From: Gari tellinella
Taxonomy: Eukaryota; Mollusca; Bivalvia; Cardiida; Psammobiidae
DNA: 64,000 nucleotides
Assembly (NCBI GenBank): GCA_922989275.2
Contig: OV277870.1
Location: forward strand, 39,552,356-39,616,355
Direction of reading: 5' to 3'
The notes under the pieces were generated by a model. The model ran no database searches, was not told the origin of the DNA, and was given only the letters and a program-made list of their open reading frames with translations. Each line of letters starts with the position of its first letter. Position 1 is the first letter of the stretch. Positions 34,807-46,300 of the stretch are shown here, piece after piece. The position numbers and the translations under genes were made by a program.

Positions 34807-35060
34807 ACCCACTAACCTCTGGTGACGTGTATATCCTTTTTCTACAATGTACTTGTGAAAAGTACACTTGCTCTATGTGAATAGTACTCTTTAACGATTC
34901 ATCGATGCATTGCGATGTACATACCCGCCGATGTCTGTATCGGCTTGTAAATGAAGCTTGCAATATATCGCGATGCAATACATCCATCAGCCCTGCGATG
35001 CATCGATACGAGTGTTAAAACTTAAGTATCGTGCATCGCGATTTACACTTAATATGACAC
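34807..35060. repeat. Palindrome-rich stretch (GCGATGCA/ATCGATGCA)
   Basis: CGATGCATTGCGATG, ATATCGCGATGCAATACATC, GCGATGCATCGATACGAG and GTATCGTGCATCGCGAT lie within 170 bp in both orientations. Family not identified. Confidence 0.6.
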
Positions 35061-35287
35061 GTCTCATTGGAATCAAAACTGTTTGACTTGTAACAAGATT
35101 TTGCAGGCAACTGATATGACGGTATAATGATATGCTTTTTGAAAGGAATCAATTCAGTGCAGAACAAAATTAAGTTTCAAGCAAGATTCAGATAGGCCTA
35201 ATTTGGATTTTCTGGTTTACTTTTATCTTGCAGATATGTATAATAGATAATTAAATGTGTCGTAAAAAAGAGGTTTAACTGTTATTG

Positions 35288-35501
35288 CTTCACCCTTATG
35301 CTGCGGTGATTTCGTCTGCTTCGAAATTGTCGTCTGCAAAGTTTGTAAAATTGAGATTTATACATTTTTTAAGTAAAGAAACCTAAAGAACAGTGTCAGA
35401 CAGTTTGGATCCAGACAAGACGCCGCGTTACGCAGCGTCTTATCTGGATCTAAACTGTTTTCAAAAATCAATAAAGTCGCCACCAGCAGGCAAAGGGTTA
35501 A
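35288..35501. mobile_element. Family G2 MITE, copy G2c
   Basis: CACCCTTATGCTGCGGTGAT to CAGCAGGCAAAGGG-TTAA; hairpin GACAGTTTGGATCCAGACAA, GACGCCGCG with complement CTTATCTGGATC (a paired change, TCAG to CAAG). Confidence 0.82.
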
Positions 35502-35879
35502 TATAATTAATCTGCTTCTACAATGTCGTCTGTTTTTATTCATCACATTTAGATTTTGGGCATTGCAATTCCATAAATATCGATACGAGTTTCAAACAGT
35601 TTGGACCCTTATACGCTAATTAATTTACCCGGCGACTGATATGTATCCAACCTATTTGCAAATGCCAGTCCTACTTGAATGACAAAACCGTCGCAGAGAC
35701 AGGTGGGGAAGCATTTACTGGTGTCTCAACCATAAAACATAATTATACAAAAAACACGTCTGTTGCAGCCTGCAGAGCAGGTTTTATGCATCTTACAAAA
35801 CATGTCCCTAGCATGCAATGGAGAAGACGTTAGTCTTTTCAAATTAAACACTTTTATCATGCTATATATTAACACTATT

Positions 35880-36080
35880 ACTGTATATCAATTGCAAACA
35901 GTTCGGAGCCAGATCAGACGCCGGGAAACCCGGCGTCTGATCAGGCTCCAAACTGTTTGCCACTCAGACTAAACTAAATCGTTACAAAATAAAAAAAAAT
36001 GTAATCTACATTTTATTGGCATTGTTGCATTGTGGTGCGTTTTGTTTGCGTTTATAGATCAACATGAAAGAATAACGTCT
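35880..36080. mobile_element. Family B MITE, partial (B7)
   Basis: Hairpin GCAAACAGTTCGGAGCCAGA with perfect right arm, then CACTCAGAC..GCGTTTATAG and AAAGAATAACGTC; outer ends lost. Confidence 0.75.
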
Positions 36081-36327
36081 TGTCAACTGACGTCTGTATG
36101 GTTCTTGAAATCCGCCAAAAGACGCATAAATTATATAGTCAATTTGTCATGTAACCTTTGAATGCTGGCGAAATAGATACAAAGCATGCTTATAAAACAA
36201 CACAATTGTATATATAAAGAAGCAGACGACAAAAATTTCGTGAAACACCTACTGACAGTCACGTGTTAACGCGTTCACGTGCTTTGCTTCAGAAAGCAGG
36301 TCACGGTCGTCTGGCAGAAAGTGCGTC

Positions 36328-36550
36328 TTAACCCTTATCATGCTAAATTCAAAATTGTCGTCTGCTTCACATATATCGTCTGCGAAAAAAAGAACAAAAA
36401 TAATTTGAATGGTTTTTGATCTGAAGAAATGTTTCATATGAGTGACAAACAGTTAGGATCTAGATCAGACGCCGCGTTACGCGGTGTCTGATCTGGATCC
36501 AAACTGTTTGCAAATGTTAGCCAAGTTGCGCTTTGCAAGATAAGGCTTAA
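36328..36550. mobile_element. Family G2 MITE, copy G2a
   Basis: Reference for family G2: TTAA-CCCTTATCATGCTAA and complement; AATTGTCGTCTGCTTCAC; module 1 hairpin CAAACAGTTAGGATCTAGAT, CAGACGCCGCG. Its right TTAA (36547-36550) is also the left TTAA of the next copy. Confidence 0.88.
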
Positions 36551-36734
36551 CACTTATCATGCTAAGTGTGACTTGACTTACATTGGCAAACAGTTTGGAT
36601 CCAGATCAGACGCCACGTAAAGCCAAACTGTTTGGTACTTATGCTCATTTTATTTAATTTAAGAATGATAAAACAGAGTTGTTTTGCAGACGATATATTT
36701 AAAGCAGACAACAATTCAGCATGATAAGGGTTAA
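36547..36734. mobile_element. Family G2 MITE, copy G2b, shares TTAA with G2a
   Basis: TTAA-CACTTATCATGCTAAG to CAGCATGATAAGGG-TTAA. The hairpin right arm is largely deleted (GCCAAACTGTTTGG only). Confidence 0.87.
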
Positions 36735-37049
36735 ATTAGTGTTCAGTTTGAAACAGTACGTATCGTGCAGAAGATGAGTTCAGTGAGGTAAAAAATATAA
36801 AACTTAGAAAACAAGGAAAGTGTGCCTTTTTAGTTTTTTTAACGTGCATTTAAAAATATGTTAACATATTAATATTGATTTCTAACCACATTAGCATTTA
36901 AATGGGAAAAATTACCAATGAAATGCCTCGCAACTTCGCAAGTCAGTTAGAGTTTTCGAAACCATAACTCATGACAGTATGTTTCAAAAAGTAAACATTT
37001 CTTTCTTCCCCTTCCAAGAGAATCATTTTCAATGCAACGGTGACCATCG

Positions 37050-37262
37050 TAAGTCAGATTATAAAAGTCTCAATTATTATTTATTTCTCCATCTAATCCT
37101 GTCCTGTGACATCTCTTTGGAATCGTCTTGAATAGACAATTCCACAGAGATGTCACAAGACAGGATAAGATAGAGAAATTAAAAATAAAATGTATTTTAA
37201 AGTTTTGACTTACGACCGTTTTTTGTCCGAATGTCGTACGAAGTTTCAGAAACGGGTCCCAG
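37050..37262. mobile_element. Family I MITE, copy I2
   Basis: Matches I1 from CGTAAGTCAGATTATAAAAG to AGAAACGGGTCCC; the outer left end is missing. Confidence 0.82.
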
Positions 37263-37425
37263 AGTAGTTTGCTCGTAAATGTCGCTTGCTTAAAAATACC
37301 ATACTTGTAACTTCTGTGTTAATGTATGTTTTGACTGTTGTCAACTATCGTCTGCTTCAAACAAATCGTCTGCAACACAAATCAAAATAAGTTTGAATGA
37401 TTTTTATCTGAAGAAAAAATGAATA

Positions 37426-38461
37426 TACAGTCAAACCTGTGAACAACAGCCACCTATGGTCACAGGGACCCGGCACGATTGATTTTTGAGAGAATTTTTT
37501 TTCAAAAGGTATATATAGAGACAAGGGGTACAACTGATTGTTAGTACATTCTCACCCTATCTCGACAAAACCGGGCATATCATAAATAATAATTGATGAA
37601 ACGACACCCTTTTTGCACTTCTGTCTAGCTTATATAATACCCTTCCATAAAAACATAACTTAAAACCAACTGGAAGCATGCACTTACAAAAGTAATTGCA
37701 TTTACTCACAGAAATCAACGACTTTTGGAAAACGGGACAGGTGTTCGTTCACAGCTGAAACCGCATTGACCACTACTGTGTGCTTGTATAAGCGGTAATA
37801 TCGAACATGACAGTCATACAGTTCCATGGATATCCATTTTTTACACCGATCAAAGCTGATTTATACTCAAACCATTGCAATACCAACAACAAATTTGCAT
37901 GTTTTCATCGGCAGTACATGTAGGCTTATTTGGTACGGCAATGATTTGAGAAAAAATCAGCTTTGATCGGTGTCAAAGCTGTATATTTATGGAACTGTAT
38001 GACTGTCATGCTCGATATTACTGCCTAAACAAGCGTACAGTAGTTGTCAATGACTGTAACACTCGATTACCGCCTAAACAAGCATACAGTAGTGGTCAAT
38101 GCTGTGTTAGCAGTGAACGAACACCTGTCCCGTTTTCCAAAAGTCGTTGATTTCTGTGAGTAAATGCAATTACTGTTGAAAGTGCATCCTTACAGTTGGT
38201 TTCATGTTATGTTTTTATGGATGGGTATTATATTAGCTAGACAGAAATGCAAAAAGGGTGTCGTTTCATCAATTATTATTCGTGATATGACCGCTTTTGT
38301 CGAGATAGGGTGGGAATATACTAACAATAAGTTGTACCCCTTGTCTCTATATATACCTTTTGAAAAAAAATTCTCTCAAAAATCAATCGTGCCGGGTCCC
38401 TGTGCCTATGGTAACTAGCAAAACTGGCCGTTGTTCACAGGTGGCTGTTGTTTGCAGGTGT
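37426..38461. mobile_element. Element J: 1.04 kb foldback element
   Basis: Two arms of about 400-450 bp pair across a short loop near 37850-37950. For example CAAAAGGTATATATAGAGAC on the left matches its complement at 38345-38366, and AACGGGACAGGTGTTCGTTC at 37733 is inverted at 38116. The left end is TA-CAGTCAAACCTGT; the right end looks clipped. The right arm has a 57-bp internal duplication (AAGC(G/A)TACAGTAGT). Confidence 0.85.
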
Positions 38462-38867
38462 GCAAAATGGCTAAGTTTTCATCAACTACATGTACTGAAT
38501 TTTATATCTACAAGGGATAGTACAAGTACGCAAGTAATGAAAGAGAAACATTTGATACCTTTAAACTCTAAGTTATTTATCTATTTAAATATTAAAGATA
38601 TTTATTTGCTTAAGAATTCAGAGTCTTTGAAGTTTCAATAAATATCACGACTATCATATTTCTTTTGAACGGATATTCATGTTAAAAGTAAATGTCTCGG
38701 TAGATAGCAAACTCTGAAGGGTTTTGGTCACGTGATCGCATTTTCTCATTTTGATTGGTACATGTAGATATGGATATTTGAATAATGTTCCATCGCCGCT
38801 TTCGAGAAAATACGGAAAAGGGCGGGTAACTCGAAGGACGAATTAAAATGTATTATATTAAAAGAAA
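38462..38867. other. No gene recognised
   Basis: AT-rich, followed by a worn family G2 piece. Confidence 0.45.
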
Positions 38868-38979
38868 AACAGTTTGGACCTAGAAAAGACGCCGCGCGAC
38901 GCGGTGTCTCACTCAGTGTCTGGATCAAGACTGTTCGCAAATGTTTGCCAAGTCGTGCTTAGCGTATGATACGGGTTAA
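38868..38979. mobile_element. Family G2 MITE, right part (G2e)
   Basis: AACAGTTTGGACCTAGAAAA, GACGCCGCGCGACGCGGTGT to GTGCTTAGCGTATGATACGG, then TTAA. Confidence 0.75.
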
Positions 38980-38984
38980 GTCGA

Positions 38985-39040
38985 ATTTATACCCAAGTTT
39001 CAAAGTTAAAGCGTGGCTTAGCCCTTCGTCCGATGAAATG
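38985..39040. repeat. Family N fragment (N3)
   Basis: GTTTCAAAGTTAAAGCGTGG, CTTAGCC and a broken second arm. Confidence 0.6.
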
Positions 39041-39169
39041 TTGGATAATTCAAGAGAATAAAACATTTAACAACAATAATTTAATATAAATACATTACAT
39101 TAGACATGCATCAGCCAAACCTGTGTCAATTGACCACCTAATAAAGAAGCACATTGATTGAAGTGGCCG

Positions 39170-39252
39170 CATAGTGAAGGACAAACGCAATGAAGAAGGC
39201 TCCTTTAGGAGCCTTTGTCATTACTTCTGTCCCGCATCAAAGCTGCCACCAG
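39170..39252. repeat. Family D hairpin (D15)
   Basis: GACAAACGCAATGAAGAAGG, CTCCTTTAGGAGCC and TTGTCATTACTTCTGTCC. Confidence 0.75.
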
Positions 39253-39796
39253 TCATAAATAGAGAAGCACATTCATTGGTAAAGATCCGTATGAAGCAAA
39301 CTGAGAGTTTTGGGGCACGTACACGTCAGGGGCGTAGCTTGACCAATTGGTGTACCCATATTTACTACATTGTAGTGGCGTACGGGGGTATGCTCGCCCG
39401 GAATTTTTTTATTCCTAGATGGTCTCTGGTGCGTTCTGGGGGCGTTTTACGCATCCAAAACAGGAAAAATACATAACTCTATATATAAACTTAACTCCCA
39501 ATAACATACCTCCGATTAGTCTTACTAAGGATCCGGGTGCATGAGGGTAACAGTTTGGTTGATAGTCACAAGGCCGACCCTACCTAAGGCCGACCTTAAT
39601 TTGTATAGTAGACCTATAGTCACAAGGCCGACCTTATCTTTATATAGCAATTTAGGTTTCACACCTATTTTACAGGTATGTTAGGCGCGTGGTGACAATT
39701 ATCGATAGACGCATAATTATTGTTCATACCCAGATCATAATCGCTTTCTATTTGATGCAAATGAGTGTTAATGCAGAATTTCATTACCGTATTTTA

Positions 39797-39949
39797 AAGG
39801 GCTGCCAACTCTCATACATAATATAATTGTTCAGATCTTTTTAAAATTTTATCCATACCTTTATTTAATTTAATCAAAATCTCCTGAATGTATGGAAAAT
39901 GTTATCATTTTGTGTGTATTGTTGTTAGAAGAGACTTATGGTAGCCCTG
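39797..39949. mobile_element. Family M element M2 (inside element R)
   Basis: GGGCTGCCAACTCT and TTATGGTAGCCCTG are inverted over about 11 bp; interior AT-rich. Confidence 0.55.
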
Positions 39950-40596
39950 TCGTACATATGTACATTACACAAGATAAAGCATTAACATCAGAAATTAAAC
40001 AACATGTAAATAAATACTAAAGTCCTTGATGAATTAATAAAGGGTTTTCACTAATTATAATTAGCACATCTGACAATTTGCACGATATTACATATATATG
40101 TTACAGTCAATCTGTGTAATCAGTCATTACGCGTAATGACTAGTCAATCTGTGAAATGACTTTTTCACATAGTCCTTTTAATGACACTATTTATGATGAT
40201 AGACAATGATATTTTTTAAAAGTTCAAAGATAGGCAGGCTAATTGCCATCACGCCCTAATGGAATAGGCTAACATTGATAAAAACATAAATGTTTAAAGC
40301 GACTCGCAACCGGATGGTGTACTTGTCAAAATAAAATAAAATACTCAAATAAAAGCAAATTTGTGGCATTATTTGGCTTCTGACATTAAAAAAATATGAT
40401 CAGTCCAAAAAAAGTCTCAAGAATCGTCACCAAATCTTAGTTTTTAGATATATTCCATCGTTTTTCAATAGCGTCAGCTGACGGTTTTGCTGTTGTTGTT
40501 GCTTCTCTACACGGGCTCTGACATAAACCGGAGCCGAATAATATAGTATTAAGCGCTACCAGTGAAGTACGTTAATTCGCTACCATATATATAGAG

Positions 40597-40692
40597 AGCG
40601 TCCGTGGTCGAGGCGGTAAAGGCGTGTCAGTCCTCATTTTTCTTGTTTGTCTTCGCAATGGAGGGTCACGGGTTCGAATCCCACCAGAGCTT
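40597..40692 (+). repeat. tRNA-derived SINE head or tRNA pseudogene
   Basis: An A box (TGGTCGAGGCGGTAAAGG, from 40605) and a perfect B box (GGTTCGAATCC, 40671-40681) sit at tRNA spacing with an extra insert. The T stem has mismatches (ACGGG against CCCAC), so a working tRNA is unlikely. It lies inside element R. Confidence 0.6.
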
Positions 40693-42300
40693 CTTCTCTT
40701 TTTTTGGGGGAAATGCATTTTTTAACAGAATTTATTATCCTAAACTAAATCTTACCCATTTATATAATCATTTGACATATATTTACAAATTACAATTTTT
40801 AATGCTAAATCCGGTTGCGAGCCTCTTTAAGCATACATGTGATATCTCCCGATCTCGTCGGGAGCTCCCGAAATTTTAGCACTACTCACGATCTCCCGGT
40901 CAGGAGACGAAATCTCCCGATATTTCATTAAATCAGGTTCATTTTTTTCAATATGAACTTTTATATCATTTACCTAGTTCGCCGACTCTAAAAATCTGAA
41001 AATTGGCTTCAGCGTTCTCCGGCTAATCCATACACACCTTATCCTTATCACCAAACGCTACTGATGCGTGTAAACACGTTACGCAATCGTCGATAAGTTT
41101 GATAGTGTAGCACTATACATGGCATGTTTATGGCAGGCTGCAAACAATGTTTGATCACCCGCGACGAGTGGAGTTTGACATATTGCTTTTAATGTGTTGT
41201 AGATCTAATTGGTTATCAAAAAAGTGATTGACAGGTTTGCCCCGAATCGGAGACCTAGCAACGACAATTTTTAGAAGCGGTGATGCGAAGAATAAAGATC
41301 TATGTCGCCGATACGGGTCGGATTAAAATCAGATATAATTCTCCGTAAGTTCTGGACAAGCACACATCTTATATGAAAGCTACATTTATGAATTTATTTC
41401 TACCACAAAATACATTGAATGTTCACGTAACAGAAAAATACTTCGAAAATTATACCGTTACAAAATGACGGGGTGCCTTAATATTTGCTACGGGAATCAC
41501 GTATATTTTGTTAGTCTAAAAAGTTTTCCCCAGCATCGTTTTCTAACAATTAATTAAAATTAAACATTGGACCTAAATTCTTCTGTTTGTTACATACGAT
41601 TTGTGCAAATGTATAATCATTAAGTTTGATTTTACAACCAATTACGCTCGTAAAATTGATTTGCAATCAGTTTTCGCGGTAGAAATTTCGTGTTAAAACC
41701 ACGCCCACTAAATGGCGCTAGTAAATGTTGTCTGCAGACTTTGTCGTCTAAAACAATTTCTCTGAGTTAATCTTTGTGCATTTTCTTTCAGAAACTATCA
41801 TTGTCAAGCAGTTTGTATCTAAAATAGATGATGCAGCGTATCATCTGGATCCATACTGTTTGCAAACTTGAATTAATAACAGATTGTTAAGTTGCTAACT
41901 CTTTCTAGATCTACTGACTCCATAGATAGAAATCTAGACCATTTGAACTACTTCATTCATTCTCTCAAGAAAATAGATATAGTTCCAGTTTATCTTTACT
42001 AGTCATGAATAATATAAGAACCATAAGAAATAGTTCTTATATCCTAGCAGATGGTAGATCTAGCTTAAAGCAGGCTTAAACTTTTACTGAAGCAGAATGC
42101 TCCTGAAGAGTATTCTGCTTTACTTTCAGCCTAGATGCTAGAATAAAAGGCCCATGTCAGTATTATAAAGACTATATCTCTGGGTGAAAATTGTCTCTGT
42201 CATAGTGGTCTATCAGAGACAGTGTAAAGCTTTACACTGTCTCTGGGTCTATAGACTTATCTATTCACTGATTAGAAAAAAAATAAGCAATTAGTGATTA
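40693..42300. other. Interior of element R
   Basis: GATCTCCCG / CGGGAGCTCCCG pieces cluster at 40847-40925. A G2-like hairpin remnant (CAGTTTGTATCTAAAATAGA) lies near 41800 and a worn family A copy near 41895-42150. No protein recognised. Confidence 0.5.
41895..42150. mobile_element. Family A MITE, worn copy A15 (inside element R)
   Basis: CTAACTCTTTCTAGATCTAC, then TCATGAATAATATAAG, GCAGATGGTAG..CTTAAAGCAGGC and GAATGCTCCTGAAGAGTATT. Confidence 0.65.
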
Positions 42301-42540
42301 ATTTATGAAAATAGATAAATTTGTTGGATTTTCATCGCCAGCGCCTAGTTTTGTCACGAAAAAAGTGTCGCGAAAAAAGCTCCCTATTTGGCACCCCAAT
42401 CTCCCTATTAAAATTTCCAGATCTCCCTATTTGGGTCCAAGAAAATATCACATGTATGTCTTTAATACTTATTTATCTACATACCTTTTTTTTTTTTTTT
42501 TTAAATAACATGCTTTTTAAAATAAAATTATTATGGTGAT

Positions 42541-42775
42541 CATGATCTGGATCTGAACTATTATTGCGGTTTTTGCGACAATTGCCGACTCGTGTCGGTT
42601 ATATAAAAACATAAATGTTTAATATTTATTTATAAACAATTACATGCCGTCTATTTTTAAATTACATGATTTTTTAATAAAAATATTAATGTTATAAGGA
42701 TCTGGATCTGAACTATTATTTGGGTCTTTGCAACAATTGCCGGCTCGTGTCGGTTATATATACAATCTATCATCA
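42541..42775. repeat. Direct duplication of about 150 bp near the right end of element R
   Basis: GGATCTGAACTATTATT(G/T) followed by CAATTGCCG(A/G)CTCGTGTCGG and TTATATA occurs twice, about 160 bp apart. Confidence 0.8.
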
Positions 42776-42938
42776 AATACATGCCGGTAAAAGAGGTGTG
42801 AAAACCTAATTGCTACATAAACATATAAGGTCGGCCTTGTGACTATAGGTCTACTATACAAATTAAGGTCGGCCTTAGGTAGGGTCGGCCTTGTGACTGT
42901 AAATCAACAGTTTTCTTTCACAAGAAAAAAAAATTATT

Positions 42939-43010
42939 GGGCTCGTCCGGGATTTGAACCCGGGACCTCTCGCACCCAAAGCGAGAATCATACCCCTAGA
43001 CCAACGAGCC
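42939..43010 (-). tRNA. tRNA-Pro (anticodon TGG)
   Basis: Read on the - strand this is a 72-base cloverleaf. The 7-bp acceptor stem is GGCTCGT/ACGAGCC with a C discriminator, the A box is TGGTCTAGGGG, the anticodon loop is CTTTGGGTG, and the T arm is GGGTTCAAATCCC. A T9 run (A9 on +, about 42925-42933) follows at once and serves as Pol III terminator. It lies divergently from the ING gene. Confidence 0.97.
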
Positions 43011-43194
43011 ACACATACTAGTATGAGATCAATGTAACCTCATATACCTACAGATTAATAAAAATTAACGATTAATGTTTCTCAATTTAACTTGTAAACG
43101 TGAAGTACAGGAAACGTTGATTTCAAACGTGAAAGGAATTCTGCAAGAACAATATCGTTAAAAGGTGCGTGTAAACTGAAACGGGCACCTGTCG

Positions 43195-43277
43195 CACATA
43201 TTGGTCACTCAGAACACCTTTGTTGTTTTCGTTAGAGACGTGTAAATTGATGTCACGTGACACAATAAACAGCAAAA
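43195..43277 (+). promoter_or_regulatory. Probable ING core promoter / 5' UTR
   Basis: This is the only unique-looking DNA between the tRNA-Pro and the ING start codon. It holds a perfect palindromic E-box GTCACGTGAC at 43252-43261, and the start context AAATGGCGAC resembles a YY1-type initiator. Promoter function is inferred from position; no TATA box was seen. Confidence 0.45.
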
Positions 43278-43314
43278 ATGGCGACGGCTATGTATTTGGA
43301 GCACTATCTCGACA
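43278..43314 (+). CDS. ING5: ING exon 1 (start codon)
   Basis: The ATG in AAAAATGGCGACG gives [12 protein letters not shown] plus one base; the donor is GACA/GTATGT. The start is chosen because the peptide matches the family N-terminus residue for residue. Confidence 0.95.
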
Positions 43315-46300
43315 GTATGTTCAAAATGCATAGTTTATAGTGACCGATTTCATCATATTTAGCATAGAACTTGAGATTTATAATTATGGAATTCGGCAAT
43401 CCCTGAAAAAGATGATTCGATTTAACTGTTTATTGATAATCTAAGTTTCTTCGGCCACCATACAAATCCGTGTCAACTTTTCGCGCTCTAATGAAAACAA
43501 TTAAAGTATTAAATTTATAAGTTTGATCTTCAGTATTCACTATCAGTTTGAATGTTGTAACTATAGTATTTCGCTTGATTGTACGTGCCATGAAATTCCA
43601 TGCCTAAACAATTAGGCTAACCAAATTAGCAATAATGGTTTGGTCTGCATTGCTTGCTTTTTTGGGGGGGGAGGTTTTATAGGCCCGTCACACTCAAACG
43701 TTTTAGGAAACGTTGAAAGTCGCCCATTGTCGCTGGGATAGCGCCAGAAGAGCGTTGTGTCATCGCCAGGAATCGTCGGAGAATGCTGGTCTGAAAAAAA
43801 AGTTATGAACATGCACAAACATTTTGCTGACACCAGCGTTCTTCAAACGTTAAGATCGTTTAAGAACGTTTTAGTTACGGTCATGCGTTCGGCTATCGTA
43901 AGTCAGTCGTTACTCTAGCATCAGTTGGTTGTTACTTAACTTACTAATTGTTTGCTTTATAGTGAACGACTCACTGGTGACCTGTCAACGACCACTGAAC
44001 AGTCCTCTAGCGCACGCAGTGCGTGACTTAAGTCAAACGAGCGTCCTAATGCTACTTTGTTGTTATTCACACGTTCGTGATCCGCTCAACACACTCTTGT
44101 AACGTTGACAAATCGTTAGTAGCGTGCCAGTGGCACGTAAGAACACTCTAAATTCTAATCAGAGATTTTTTTCCTGCTTTGAACGGTACCGGGGAACGGA
44201 GACGGGACCCGTATCAATTTGATGACCGGACCCTTCCCAATCAAAAGAAATCAATTATGGGATCTGTTCCCAATCAAAATAAACATATTTGCCAATTATC
44301 AATTACATTTTCCCTTTAAATCATAGCAAAGCATCCATATTCCAACTTATCTTTGGCTACAATGAATGTAAACAAAGTTACGCAACTCTATTGACATTTT
44401 TGGGAGTATGTATAAAACAATACCAGTGTTACCGCGAGAGCGCGTTTCTTGCGTTTTTGACGCAACAAAATCACCTTTAACGCAACTAAATTCAGCAAGT
44501 GCGTTTTATGTGACGCAAGTCAATTCTGCCGAATAACTGAAACCAAAAATGTTTTAATCGTCACATTCATTGAATGACCCTCTAAAATTTCAGTCCTGCA
44601 GTGAGTAACACTGCAATACCAGTGATTACGGCCGAATTTCAGAAACAGTCCGGGAGAAGATTTATACATGCCCCTTCATCGAGACTGGTTAATGTTACGT
44701 GATCGCAAAATCCGCTGAAATTGATAAGAGTTTTACAAACCCAGTCTGACTGTTTACCATCATTTATAAAATAGAAAACCTACAATTATAACCATGAGCC
44801 ATAATTCAAAGTATTACAGAATTGTTTTGAACAAGACGATAATGAAAAACCTGAATCTAGATCACTGCCTATAATACTCACGAGCGTGATTGGCAGTATC
44901 CAGAGATAGATAAGATAAGATTTTGGATTTTACCAAATCATCAACTCTGTCTCGGCCGCAACAGTGTCTACTGTGAGTAACACACCCAGCGTAGATTTAG
45001 TTTCTACACCATGTTTACCATCATAAACAGTTCTAACGGTTTAGTAACTTAAATTCCCAATTTCTGCGTTGTCATCATTTCAAAACTCGTTTTTCCGAAT
45101 TTGACTTGAAAAATTCCCAATGTGAGGGGTACCGGACCCGTTCCCAATTGGGTGAGAAAAAAAACGCTGCTAATGGTTTTCAACGGTATCTTACTTAGTG
45201 GCTGTTACACACGTTAGACACACGCTAGTCATGCGTTAGGCACACGGTAATCACACGCCAGATGTGACAATATCATTCTTATTTTAGAACGCTAAAAAAT
45301 TGAACGATTGAAATGTTCAGAGAACGTTGACCAGAACGTTATTGTGTGATGGGCCCTTTATCTTCTTTTTCTTTTAATTCTAATACAGAGTTGTAGATAA
45401 GCAGAGTATCCGAGTATTTACCCATTTGAAATTGGTGAAATACCAAATTATTTCAAAACTAATGGGTGACAGTACCCAACAAAAGCAAAAGGAAACCCAA
45501 TTATTTGAAAGTGATTAGGTAAAAACCAAAGGGATTACCGTGTGCTTTATTTCATCGGGTTATCAACTGAACTTTTACTTTAGTCGAATGTGTGTAAACA
45601 AAAGTTGCATATAGAACTATGTAAGGTAAACACTGAAAATCATTTAAGACATGGCCCGACACGATAATACCGCCGAAACAAGCGTACAGTAGTGGCCAAT
45701 GCTGTGTCGGCTGTGAACGAACCCCTGTCCCGTTTTCCGAAAATCAGTGATTTTAGTGATTGAATGCAGTTTATAGTTGGTTATGTTTTTATAGAAGGGT
45801 ATTATATAAGCTAGACAGAAATGCAACAGAAGTGTCGATTCATCAATATTTATTCATAATATACCCGGTTTTGTTGAGAAAGAGTGAGAATATACTGACA
45901 ATCAGTTGTTCCCCTTGTCTCTATATATACCTTTTCTGACGATTTTTTTCTCAAAAAGCAATCATGTTGGGGCCCTGTGGCTGTGATGTGTGTTGGTATT
46001 ATCAAAAGCTTGCCCAGCAATTGGATCAATTTGATAATACAGCGTTCCCTCTCTACAGCGACATCCTATTGGAGACAACAACTGTGTGTGTTGTTCGGAG
46101 GAAGTCGTTATAGGGAGGGAAATTGGCGTACATTTGCAAACAGCTTGAATCCAGATCAGACGCCGCGTAACGCGGCGTCTGATCTGGATTCAAACTGTTT
46201 GTCACTCCTCATTATGTTTTTTCCGTCAAAATGTCCATTATGTAAAACAGCAGGTGACAACTTTAAGCAGACGACATTGCAGCAGTAAAATCGTTAGACA

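Larger units (their letters stand above)
39557..42905. mobile_element. Element R: 3.35 kb DNA transposon, non-autonomous, 8-bp target duplication
   Basis: Inverted ends of about 130 bp begin GGTTGATAGTCACAAGG / GATTTACAGTCACAAGG and carry three AAGGCCGACC boxes each, then GTATAGTAGACCTATAGTCA. The copy of AACAGTTT at 39549-39556 is repeated exactly at 42906-42913, as an 8-bp target duplication. The interior includes a tRNA-like SINE and small repeats but no transposase. The right end is about 34 bp from tRNA-Pro. Confidence 0.85.

Noticed and set aside
37501..38440. CRISPR-like or tandem array
   Set aside because: The repeats are two inverted arms of one foldback element, not regularly spaced direct repeats.
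40597..40692. Functional tRNA gene
   Set aside because: T stem mismatches, no plausible anticodon stem and an enlarged middle; called a SINE head or pseudogene instead.
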